In this document: positions 1 to 8,106 of the stretch, one piece after another
Layout of the letters: each line of letters begins with the position of its first letter
Position numbering within the stretch: position 1 is the first letter of the stretch
Origin: Cyclobacteriaceae bacterium
GTDB taxonomy: Bacteria > Bacteroidota > Bacteroidia > Cytophagales > Cyclobacteriaceae
Assembly (NCBI GenBank): GCA_016787725.1
Contig: JAEUTZ010000021.1
Span: forward strand, 310,001 to 374,000
DNA length: 64,000 bases
Direction of reading: 5' to 3'
Notes under the pieces: model-generated
Database searches by the model: none
What the model saw: the letters and a program-made list of their open reading frames with translations, nothing else
Told to the model about the DNA's origin: nothing
Translations under genes and position numbers: made by a program

Positions 1-653
1 CGGTCGCCAAAAGGTTGAGATAAGCTTTTGCCCCGCACAATGATGGCTCCGGTGGGGCACAGCTTCATGGCATTCTCAGCTTCCTGTTCCGAAAGTTTTG
101 CTTCCTGCCCGTAATCGATGCCCACTTGGGTTTCATTACCCCGGTTGATGTACATGAAAACACGCTTACCGTCCTTCGTAAATACTTCTTCCACACACCT
201 GCGGCATTTGATGCAGCGATTGTGTTCCATAATCATTCGTTTGGGTTGGTAGTCAATCAGGCGATCTTTGAAGAGGTGTGGGAAACGTGAGGTTGAAATT
301 CCCAATTCATAACCCATGTGTTGCAGGTCGCAGTTGCCGCTTTTTTCACAAGCGGGACAAAAGTGGTTGCCTTCAGCAAACATCATTTCGATCAGCGCCT
401 TTCGCATGTCTAAAAGTTCGGGGGTATTTACCTCTACTTTTAATCCTTCTTTTACAAACGCGGTACAGGCAGGGTCGTGCCGGCCGTTGATTTTGCAGGT
501 ACATGTGCGACAAGTGCCGAGCGGAGGGTCAATGTGTTTAAAATAACAGAGGGAAGGAATGAAGACTCCGTTTTCTTTGGCTGCATCCACAAGATTCATT
601 CCTTCCTCAGCCTGATACTGTTTTCCGTCAATCCAGAATGTGCAGGTTGCCAT
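1..653 (-). CDS. hoxU: NAD-reducing hydrogenase diaphorase small subunit HoxU (3' end beyond window)
   Basis: The gene reads leftwards off the window edge, with ATG at 651-653; about 217 residues are visible. The start resembles the N-terminus of NuoG. It has a plant-type [2Fe-2S] pattern (CYFKHIDPPLGTCRTC, then a Cys 12 residues on), the HFCPACEKSGNCDLQ stretch of the His/Cys [4Fe-4S] site, and a CIKCRRC ferredoxin motif with a later CP. HoxU proteins are about 235-240 residues, so only the tail should be missing. In group 3d hydrogenases HoxU carries electrons between the NiFe module (HoxYH) and HoxF. Only 5 bases separate it from hoxF, so the two are co-transcribed, and hoxY/hoxH are expected beyond base 1. 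A NuoG-like subunit of a formate dehydrogenase is a less likely alternative. Confidence 0.85.
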   Translation of the reverse strand, partial: MATCTFWIDGKQYQAEEGMNLVDAAKENGVFIPSLCYFKHIDPPLGTCRTCTCKINGRHDPACTAFVKEGLKVEVNTPELLDMRKALIEMMFAEGNHFCPACEKSGNCDLQHMGYELGISTSRFPHLFKDRLIDYQPKRMIMEHNRCIKCRRCVEEVFTKDGKRVFMYINRGNETQVGIDYGQEAKLSEQEAENAMKLCPTGAIIVRGKSLSQPFGD

Positions 654-658
654 GGTGC

Positions 659-2425
659 TCAGGGTTTATAACGTTCATATTCTTCTACGGCCGCATGATG
701 ATCAAACTTGCGATACGTACTGTTGTCGGTTCCGGCAAAGCGCGCTGTAAAGTAATCCTGAAATTTTTCGAGCGACTGAAGAATGCTATTGCTGGCGGTT
801 TTGCCCAATCCGCACCGGCTGGTTGTTTTCATAATGGTGCCCCAGTTTCGCAATTCTTTCAAATCATTCATATCCGCGAGTTCATTTTGCAGTCGTTCCA
901 GCTTGCGCTGAATTATGAAATTACCTGCCCGGCAGGGAGTGCATACTCCACATGATTCATGCTTGAAGAACTCAGAGAAATTCATCAGGATGTGTACCAG
1001 ATCACGTTTGCTGCTGAAGATCATAAATGATCCTCCGCACCGGATATCCTTTTGGGCCATCAGGTCGAGCATGGAAATGCGTCTGTATTTTTCCCGGACT
1101 GAGATGCATTCACCGGAGGGACCACTCACCTGTATGAAGTACGGATCTTCCGCACCGCATAAGTCTAATAACTCAGCCACGGTCATTCCCCATTCTATCT
1201 CGTAGATACCAGGTCGTTGGCAATCACCCGAAATGCTGATCAATTTGGTTCCGGCTGAACCCGGGATGCCCCGTTTCAGATAATCAAAGGATCCCATTTG
1301 AATCAGGCGGGCTACGGCAGCAAAAGTTTCCACATTATTAACAACCGTAGGGAGTTGCAAATATCCCTTCTCAACGGGGTAAAACCACTTGGTGCGAGGT
1401 TCGCCTCGCTTTCCTTCCAGGGATTCGAGTAAGGCAGTCTCCTCACCACACACATAGGCTCCGGCTCCGATTTCAACTCGAATGTCAAAATTGAAGCCGG
1501 TGATGCCACCAATGTTTTTACCCAGCAATCCCAGCGTATGAAACAGTTCAATTTCCGTTTCGAGTTTGGATAAGAGCCACCGGTACTCGCCCCGCAAATA
1601 GACAATGCCATATGCAGCCCCCACCGTATACCCGGCCAGTATCATCCCTTCAAGCACCGAACCGGGTTGGTTGTTTAGCAGAACCCGATCTTTAAAAGTG
1701 CCTGGCTCACCCTCATCGGCATTGCAAACAATGAACTTGGCCGGACTTTCATATTGGCGACACGTGTCCCACTTTTTCCAAGTTGGGAAAAAAGCACCCC
1801 CGCGGCCTGCTAATCCGGAGATCCGGAGTTGTTCTATTACTGCTTCCGAAGATAAGTTGTTTAGTTTTTTAATGGCTTCTCCGGCTGAGTAGGGAGCAAA
1901 GAAAATCGAATGATCATTGGCTGGCGTAAACCGGATATTGTCCAACGGGGTGTCATAAATTTCAGCTGCTGTTTTCCCTTGCTTTAGTTTTTGAATGATT
2001 TCTTTAACCTTTAAGGCATTGAGATTCGTAAAAGGTAAAAAATCTATGAGCGCGGCCGGCTCCTGATCACTGAGGCCGATGCAGGGTGTTTGAAAGAGAC
2101 CAAAAGAGCCGGTGGGGTCAACACTGTTCATGTGGGCTCCGGTTTCGCGTTCAAATGTTTCACGAATTCGCTCATACCCCCGAAGTTCACTGATGATACT
2201 ATTATTCAAATAGATCGTATGCTTACCGGCAGGTTGTTGATGAAAGAAATGATAAAAGGAAGCAACACCTTCCGTTTCAATATCCGACAGCTGATGTTTA
2301 TCAGCTAGCTTTTTAAGAGCTTGTTTTGAGATGTGATTGTTTCGGAGTTGTTCCTGCCACAATTCAGCGAGTAATCCGGAACGGGGAGGCTCAACCGGAA
2401 AGAGCTTTTTGGAATGGGTGCTCAT
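659..2425 (-). CDS. hoxF: NAD-reducing hydrogenase diaphorase large subunit HoxF (NuoE-NuoF fusion)
   Basis: This 588-residue protein has a NuoE-like N-terminal domain (about 1-150) fused to a NuoF-like domain (about 170-560). The NuoF part has the glycine-rich FMN/NADH sites (GRGGAFFPTWKKWD; GAYVCGEETALLESLEGKRG) and the [4Fe-4S] pattern SCGVCTPCRAG with a later Cys in SRCGLGKT. The N-terminal TPCIGLSDQEPAALID stretch closely resembles the soluble hydrogenase HoxF of Ralstonia eutropha as I recall it, and this is the main reason for choosing HoxF over complex I. HoxF oxidises or reduces NAD(H) in the cytoplasm. The NuoE-like domain keeps only one recognisable cluster cysteine (see findings). 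It is the first visible gene of the operon, followed by hoxU. Confidence 0.88.
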   Translation of the reverse strand: MSTHSKKLFPVEPPRSGLLAELWQEQLRNNHISKQALKKLADKHQLSDIETEGVASFYHFFHQQPAGKHTIYLNNSIISELRGYERIRETFERETGAHMNSVDPTGSFGLFQTPCIGLSDQEPAALIDFLPFTNLNALKVKEIIQKLKQGKTAAEIYDTPLDNIRFTPANDHSIFFAPYSAGEAIKKLNNLSSEAVIEQLRISGLAGRGGAFFPTWKKWDTCRQYESPAKFIVCNADEGEPGTFKDRVLLNNQPGSVLEGMILAGYTVGAAYGIVYLRGEYRWLLSKLETEIELFHTLGLLGKNIGGITGFNFDIRVEIGAGAYVCGEETALLESLEGKRGEPRTKWFYPVEKGYLQLPTVVNNVETFAAVARLIQMGSFDYLKRGIPGSAGTKLISISGDCQRPGIYEIEWGMTVAELLDLCGAEDPYFIQVSGPSGECISVREKYRRISMLDLMAQKDIRCGGSFMIFSSKRDLVHILMNFSEFFKHESCGVCTPCRAGNFIIQRKLERLQNELADMNDLKELRNWGTIMKTTSRCGLGKTASNSILQSLEKFQDYFTARFAGTDNSTYRKFDHHAAVEEYERYKP

Positions 2426-2730
2426 GATGGCCGTATTAAGTAGCCATCAAGTTGGTGCTAAGTTTCCGGAATAAGAATGATAAAAGTCATGCAACCGATT
2501 GCCTTAAAGTAATATTATTCGAGTGAATAATTTGGATGCTAATAGGCTTGTGAAATAAGCGGAATGGAACGCGGCTGGAGAGTATTGAAACCGATTCCGA
2601 TAGCTAGTATCTAAGATTTTAATTCCACACTGAATCATCTCTGAACGGCTTGATTATCAACGGCTTTTATTTCAATAAAAAAATCAGTTATAGCAGGTCA
2701 TCGCAGAAGCCACCCGGAGACCTGATCTAA
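2426..2730. other. 305-base intergenic region between hoxF and galK
   Basis: No convincing reading frame, RNA gene or strong hairpin was seen. It must hold the hoxF promoter on the minus strand and the region following galK. No perfect TAnnTTTG element faces hoxF. Confidence 0.5.
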
Positions 2731-3891
2731 TCACTGAATTATTTCTGTTCCGTTTTCAATGGATGCGATGTAATAGGTGAGTGGCAAGTTCATCTGTTTT
2801 TCATAAGCAGGCTTTAGTGATGCTACCAACTCATCGATTGCTTTTTCTTTCACCAGGTTAATCGTGCAGCCGCCAAATCCGCCACCCATCATTCTGGCGC
2901 CAATCACCGATCTATTATTGCGCATACGATCAACGAGCCAATCCAGCTCTTTGCAACTCACGCCATACATTTTACTCAAGCCATCATGTGTGGCAAACAT
3001 CTTTCGGCCCAACGCCTGTAAATTTCCAAGCTTTAGATCTTCACAACCAGCCAACAAACGCTCAACTTCCCGCACCACATACCGACTGCGCCTATCGATC
3101 AATTTATCTTTTGGCATTACATATTGGTCCAGCATATTTTCCGTGACGTCACGAAGTGACTTCACCGTAGGAACAGAGGTGTTAACCCATTTCACCGCGG
3201 TTTCGCACTCTCTTCTTCGGGTGTTATATTCCGATGTGGCCAGTGAGTGCTTGACGTTTGTATTCAGCAGCAACACCTTTATGCCCTCCAACCTGAAGGG
3301 GATATATTCAAACTCCAACGATCGGCAATCCAGTTTTATAACATGATCTTTCTTGCCCATCATGGAAGCAAACTGATCCATGATGCCGCACATCACTCCG
3401 GCAAATTCATGTTCGGCTTTCTGTGCCATTTGCACCATCGTAAGTCGATCGAGTTGCGTATGCAATAATTCATTTAATGCAAATACGGTGGCGCATTCTA
3501 CCGCTGCAGAAGAAGACAAGCCCGCGCCTATTGGCACATCGCTGGTGAGGATGGCATTAAAGCCGGGCACCTTTACGCCCCTTTTAACAAACTGAGCGGC
3601 AGAGCCTAGTATATAATTAGGCCAGCGGATAGCTTCCACCGGTTTTAAATCAGCAAGCTTCAAGAAGAATGACTCATTAAGATCGAGTGCACGCAGATGT
3701 ATTTCGTCATCCTCGCGGAGTGACATAGCCATGTAGGCAGCCTTGTCAATGGCAGCGGGTAACACAAAACCCTCATTATAATCGGTGTGCTCACCAATAA
3801 TATTTACCCGGCCGGGTGAACGAACAATGACTGGGGCTTGCTGGAATAAATCAGCAAAATCCTTTCGTAAATTATCCACCAAGGTATTCAC
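2731..3891 (-). CDS. galK: Galactokinase
   Basis: GalK phosphorylates alpha-D-galactose at C1 with ATP in the Leloir pathway. The 386-residue protein has the usual length and all three GHMP-kinase motifs: RSPGRVNIIGEHTDYN (substrate signature, about residues 24-39), GAGLSSSAAVE (phosphate-binding loop) and GGGFGGC near the C-terminus. The other Leloir genes (galT, galE) are not in this window, so galK stands alone here. The next upstream gene on the same strand is cinA, which ends 122 bases before this start. Confidence 0.95.
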   Translation of the reverse strand: MNTLVDNLRKDFADLFQQAPVIVRSPGRVNIIGEHTDYNEGFVLPAAIDKAAYMAMSLREDDEIHLRALDLNESFFLKLADLKPVEAIRWPNYILGSAAQFVKRGVKVPGFNAILTSDVPIGAGLSSSAAVECATVFALNELLHTQLDRLTMVQMAQKAEHEFAGVMCGIMDQFASMMGKKDHVIKLDCRSLEFEYIPFRLEGIKVLLLNTNVKHSLATSEYNTRRRECETAVKWVNTSVPTVKSLRDVTENMLDQYVMPKDKLIDRRSRYVVREVERLLAGCEDLKLGNLQALGRKMFATHDGLSKMYGVSCKELDWLVDRMRNNRSVIGARMMGGGFGGCTINLVKEKAIDELVASLKPAYEKQMNLPLTYYIASIENGTEIIQ

Positions 3892-4013
3892 AGGGTATCT
3901 ATAAATTCAAGCTTTTAAAATAACCGGAATCGGAACACGTATTTGGGATCGGTATGAAATGAATCCCTAACAATGTGCCTCGCGTCATCTCAAAACTAGT
4001 TAATACCAGACAA

Positions 4014-5267
4014 TCACTTCACCTCCGGTAGGCTCTGCCGGATCAAGTTGAGTACCGCCACACTTGCCAAGCGAATGTTGATCATCCGGTCTTTTGAGAG
4101 TTGCAGCTTTCGGGTTACCGTATGGTGCTTATCGGAGTAAGCGATCCATACCGTACCCACCGGTTTATCGGGGGTTGCTCCACCGGGTCCTGCAATTCCG
4201 CTGGTGGCTACACCAATGTCGGTGCTGAACTTGGCCCGCACGATGTTGGCCATTTCAATAATAGTAGGTTCGCTAACGGCACCATATTTCTCCAACGTCT
4301 CTGGCTTTACCCCCAATTGGCGCATTTTTATTTCATACGCGTAGGGAATCATCGTGCCCAGAAAATATTCGGAGCTGCCGGGCACGCTCGTAATCAAGTG
4401 CGAGAGATATCCTCCGGTGCAGCTTTCGGCAATGGAGAGGGTGAGTTTCTTCTCGCGCAAGGTTTTTCCGATCACGACTTCGATGGGATCCTCACCATAT
4501 CCGTAAATGAACGGATTAATTAGTGGCTTTAGAGATTCAATCTGTTCATTCGTATCACGCTCAAGTTCGGGCAGGGAAGTTCCAAAACCAGTGAGACGTA
4601 ATTTTACCTCACCCAAACTTGGCAAGTATGCCAACTTAATATGGGAGGGCAACGCTTTTTCCCATTCGGCAATCTTTTCGGCCAGGAATGACTCACCGAT
4701 TCCAATGGTGCGAATCAATTTATGATGGATGACCGGGAGTTGGTATTTTTTCCTTATTCGTGGCAACACGTGTTCCGTCATCATCATTTTCATCTCGTGC
4801 GGTACGCCCGGCATCGACATAAAAATTTTGTCACCCTTATCGAACCACATGCCCGGTGCGGTACCTACCGGATTGGTTATTTTTATACAAGCCGTTGGCA
4901 GCGCAGCTTGCTGCCGGTTAAGTTCGGTTAATTCCCGGCCCCGGCTTTTGAAGAACTCGGTTACCTCTGCCAATGCCTCTTCATTAATTTTTAATTCGCA
5001 ATTGAAATAGTTGGCCAACACCGGCTTCGTCAGGTCATCGCTGGTTGGGCCAAGGCCACCAGTAATTAAAATCACATCAGCCCGTTGTTCTGCTTCTGCG
5101 AAAGCAGTCATGATTTCAGATTCAACATCGCCCACCGTGGTTTTGCGAATTACCTTAATGCCCATTTTGTCTAGCTCCACCGACATCCATTGTGAGTTTG
5201 TATCAACAATTTGCCCATAAAGGATTTCGTCACCGATGGTAAGCAGTTCAGCAAGAATCTTTTTCAA
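4014..5267 (-). CDS. cinA: CinA-like protein, nicotinamide-nucleotide amidase / MoCF-biosynthesis-like
   Basis: A 417-residue two-domain protein. The N-terminal MoaB/MogA-like domain (COG1058, about 1-170) begins with the typical LLTIGDEILYGQIVDTNSQW and contains ITGGLGPTSDDLT. The C-terminal domain (about 255-415) is the PncC-type nicotinamide mononucleotide deamidase, with the LSIAESCTGGYLSHLIT and ATSGIAGPGG motifs. The family recycles pyridine nucleotides (NMN to nicotinic acid mononucleotide); the N-terminal domain of some members has ADP-ribose pyrophosphatase activity. The historical name refers to competence, but nothing nearby suggests a competence operon. Confidence 0.93.
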   Translation of the reverse strand: MKKILAELLTIGDEILYGQIVDTNSQWMSVELDKMGIKVIRKTTVGDVESEIMTAFAEAEQRADVILITGGLGPTSDDLTKPVLANYFNCELKINEEALAEVTEFFKSRGRELTELNRQQAALPTACIKITNPVGTAPGMWFDKGDKIFMSMPGVPHEMKMMMTEHVLPRIRKKYQLPVIHHKLIRTIGIGESFLAEKIAEWEKALPSHIKLAYLPSLGEVKLRLTGFGTSLPELERDTNEQIESLKPLINPFIYGYGEDPIEVVIGKTLREKKLTLSIAESCTGGYLSHLITSVPGSSEYFLGTMIPYAYEIKMRQLGVKPETLEKYGAVSEPTIIEMANIVRAKFSTDIGVATSGIAGPGGATPDKPVGTVWIAYSDKHHTVTRKLQLSKDRMINIRLASVAVLNLIRQSLPEVK

Positions 5268-5407
5268 GAGGTAGTAGTTTGGAGTTTCTCAGGCGCAAAT
5301 CAATGCCTGACTAGGTGCATACAGGTTCAGTAAAAATAGTCATGCAAAATAGCCTCATCCTTTCAGATTCCAAATTATTAAGTACGTAGTCAACACATAC
5401 TTTTTCC

Positions 5408-5415
5408 TACCTTAG
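5408..5415 (+). promoter_or_regulatory. Candidate -7 promoter element (TACCTTAG)
   Basis: The motif matches the Bacteroidota -7 consensus TAnnTTTG at five of its six fixed bases and lies 17 bases before the ATG of the DUF4197 gene. No TTG was found at the usual upstream spacing, so support is weak. Confidence 0.3.
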
Positions 5416-5432
5416 CCCCGAATTTCAATCGT

Positions 5433-6152
5433 ATGAAGCAAGCAATTTTGGGGCTTTCTTTGATTTTGGGGGCCTGCACCTCTGCGCAGATCAACCAGGC
5501 CTTGTCGGATGCCTCAAAAGCCGTGAATGGGGAGAAGCCCTTGACCACCGCAGAAGTAAGTGAAGGGTTGAAGGAGGCCCTAATCAATGGAATTTCAAAA
5601 GGGTCAGATCAGGTTTCTCAGCTTGATGGGTATTTTAAGAATCCAGATATTAAAATCCCCTTTCCCCCCGATGTAAAGAAAGTTGAGGACCGGTTGCGTC
5701 AGATAGGATTGGGGGGTGAAGTGGATAAATTTATTGTCACCTTAAACCGGGGTGCCGAAGACGCAGCGCGAGAAGCGAAACCAATTTTTATTTCCGCCAT
5801 TAGGCAAATGACTATTGCGGATGCCTGGGGTATCTTGAAAGGAGACCCCGATGCCGCTACCCAATATCTGCAGCGCACCACGACACCACAATTGAAGGAG
5901 AAGTTCAAACCGGTAATCCAGGCATCACTGGATAAAGTGAATGCAACCAAATATTATGGTGAAATCATTACACGGTACAACAGCATTCCTATGGTTCAAA
6001 AGGTAAATCCGGACTTAAATGAATATGCAACCGACATGGCCATCCAGGGTTTGTTTACCATGATTGCAAAAGAGGAAAGAAACATTCGGGAAAATCCCGT
6101 GGCACGCACGACAGAATTATTGAAAAGAGTATTTGGATCACAAGCAAAGTAA
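5433..6152 (+). CDS. DUF4197 family lipoprotein
   Basis: A 239-residue protein with a short lipoprotein signal (LSLILGAC, lipid-accepting Cys at residue 15), so probably anchored in a membrane facing the periplasm. The body is a predominantly helical DUF4197 domain, recognisable from VDKFIVTLNRGAEDAAREAKPIF and ATDMAIQGLFTMIAKEE. The family has no established biochemical function. The stop codon TAA overlaps the next gene's ATG by one base, so this gene and the PaaN-like gene are probably translated from one mRNA, although no functional link between the two is known. Confidence 0.85.
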   Translation: MKQAILGLSLILGACTSAQINQALSDASKAVNGEKPLTTAEVSEGLKEALINGISKGSDQVSQLDGYFKNPDIKIPFPPDVKKVEDRLRQIGLGGEVDKFIVTLNRGAEDAAREAKPIFISAIRQMTIADAWGILKGDPDAATQYLQRTTTPQLKEKFKPVIQASLDKVNATKYYGEIITRYNSIPMVQKVNPDLNEYATDMAIQGLFTMIAKEERNIRENPVARTTELLKRVFGSQAK

Positions 6153-7825
6153 TGAGAATGAGCTTATTTGAGAAACATCAACCTACGTTAACCAAGGCCA
6201 TAGAGGTCTTGCATGCGCGAACTTTTTATGCTGCCTTTCCCGAACATCCGGCACCCGCTGTTTATGGTGAAACAGCTGATGCGGACGGTCAGGCAAAGTT
6301 TAAAAACACACTGGGAAAAGAATTTGGAGAATTAATGCAAGCAGGTGAGTCGGGATGGGCAGGGCAAGAGGAGTCGCCTTACCTGCAGGAGCCTTTGAAC
6401 GTACGCTATCCGATTTTTTCAACGGATGATTTGATCACCAAATCAAAATCTGCATTTCACGTTTGGAGGAAAGTAAGCAAAGAGGAACGGGCAGGGATAT
6501 TATTGGAGTCATTGGATAGGTTGAAGAGGCGATTTTTTGAAATCGCATATGCCACTATGCACACTACGGGTCAGGGATACATGATGGCCTTTCAGGCTTC
6601 CGGCCCGCATGCAGCCGATCGGGCTCTGGAAGCAATCGCTGCCGGATATGAGGAGTTATCACGGTTTCCAAAAGCGGCCTTGTGGGATAAGCCCATGGGT
6701 AAATTTAACCTCCAGATCAACAAAGAGTGGCGGGCCGTGCCCAAAGGGATTTCGTTGGTGATTGGGTGTTCTACCTTCCCTACCTGGAATTCAGTAACCG
6801 GTATTTATGGAAGCCTGATGACAGGCAACACGGTATTAGTTAAACCCCATCCGGGAGCGATTTTACCGATTGCGATTTTTGTAGCCGAGATTCAGAATGT
6901 GTTGGCGGAGAACAACTTCGATCCTCATATTTGCCAATTGGCGGTGGACACGTTCGAGAAGATGATTTCGAAAGAACTGGCCGAACATTCGGAGGTAAAG
7001 CTGATCGACTTTACCGGAAACTCGCTTTTTGGGAGTTACCTGGAAGCGCTTCCGGGCAAAACCGTGTTTACCGAAAAGACGGGCGTCAATTCTGTCATTC
7101 TGGATTCTGCGGACGATCTTGATAAAGTGGCTGCTAACCTGGCATTCTCAGTCAACTTGTATAGCGGGCAAATGTGTACAGCTCCGCAGAACTTTTTCAT
7201 TCCTGAAACCGGAATTAAAACCTCTTCTGGTGCAGCAACCTTTGATCAGTTTGCCGAAAAATTTGTGGCCAATCTGAACAGTCTGATCGATAATCCTAAA
7301 GCAGGCCCATTTGTATTGGGGGCTGTTCAGAATAAGAAGACATGCGATCGGGTAGTGGAGGCTGAAAAATTGCCAGGTAAAGTATGGTTGAAGTCACGTT
7401 CTTTTGAAAACCCAATGTTTAAAAAAGCACGGGTTGCCACACCGGTGGTGGTGGAGGTAGATGCCTCAAAGAAAGAAATCTTCAGCAAGGAATTGTTTGG
7501 TCCGATTGCGCTCCTGATTAAAACAAAGAATACTGACCAGTCAATAGCGCTGGCACAGGAAATGGCAATTCAACATGGGGCAATTTCGTGTGGTGCCTAC
7601 ACAACAGATCCGGAGGTTAAGGATAAAATTGCAGACGCCATGTCCTTAGCTGCTACACCTGTCTCTTTCAATTTAACAGGCGGTATCTACATGAATCAAA
7701 ATGCAGCGTTCTCAGATTTTCATGTAACGGGCGGTAATCCTTCCGGCAATGCCTCCTTTACCAATCCGGAATATGTAACCAGACGATTTACCTGGGTTGG
7801 TCATCGGGAACCCGTGAAAGCATAA
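6152..7825 (+). CDS. paaN: PaaN-type aldehyde dehydrogenase (phenylacetate degradation)
   Basis: A 557-residue NAD(P)-dependent aldehyde dehydrogenase superfamily protein. It resembles the free-standing PaaN branch rather than the PaaZ fusion, because no MaoC hydratase domain follows. Visible elements are the cofactor-binding run VPKGISLVIGCSTFPTWNSV, the TGNTVLVKPHP motif, and a Cys-containing catalytic region (YSGQMCTAPQNFF). In the phenylacetate pathway this type is assigned to oxidation of the ring-opened semialdehyde. No other paa gene lies in the window, so the substrate is inferred only from family. A second ATG (6158) is an equally good start. Confidence 0.8.
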   Translation: MRMSLFEKHQPTLTKAIEVLHARTFYAAFPEHPAPAVYGETADADGQAKFKNTLGKEFGELMQAGESGWAGQEESPYLQEPLNVRYPIFSTDDLITKSKSAFHVWRKVSKEERAGILLESLDRLKRRFFEIAYATMHTTGQGYMMAFQASGPHAADRALEAIAAGYEELSRFPKAALWDKPMGKFNLQINKEWRAVPKGISLVIGCSTFPTWNSVTGIYGSLMTGNTVLVKPHPGAILPIAIFVAEIQNVLAENNFDPHICQLAVDTFEKMISKELAEHSEVKLIDFTGNSLFGSYLEALPGKTVFTEKTGVNSVILDSADDLDKVAANLAFSVNLYSGQMCTAPQNFFIPETGIKTSSGAATFDQFAEKFVANLNSLIDNPKAGPFVLGAVQNKKTCDRVVEAEKLPGKVWLKSRSFENPMFKKARVATPVVVEVDASKKEIFSKELFGPIALLIKTKNTDQSIALAQEMAIQHGAISCGAYTTDPEVKDKIADAMSLAATPVSFNLTGGIYMNQNAAFSDFHVTGGNPSGNASFTNPEYVTRRFTWVGHREPVKA

Positions 7826-7919
7826 CGAAAGAAATCGGAATTCTTTAAGAGGGTGCGATATATAACGCAACCTTTTTTGTTGTTTGTGAGTCTTAGGGTG
7901 GTCATTCGCTTTCGTTATT

Positions 7920-8106
7920 ATGTGTAAACTTTTCCTGCTTTCAATCCTTCTTGCTTGTTACCGGTAATTCATTTTCACAGGGGATAGGGAATTCCTTCTA
8001 AAGAGTGGGGTTTGGGATTATCGTGAAAGATAACCCCAAAGGACTGTGGGTATTGCCGATATTCAACGCCTGGTTTGGTAAGAAGAAAACGGAACCTACC
8101 GAATAA
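7920..8106 (+). pseudogene. Possible remnant of a small lipoprotein gene
   Basis: From ATG 7920 a lipoprotein-like leader reads MCKLFLLSILLAC and then stops. Another frame downstream (about 8005-8106) reads VGFGIIVKDNPKGLWVLPIF and ends at TAA 8104-8106. At least one frameshift and one stop codon (7999-8001) would be needed to join them. This may be a decayed gene or chance; no family was recognised. Its 3' end overlaps the end of the opposite-strand GH32 gene. Confidence 0.2.
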
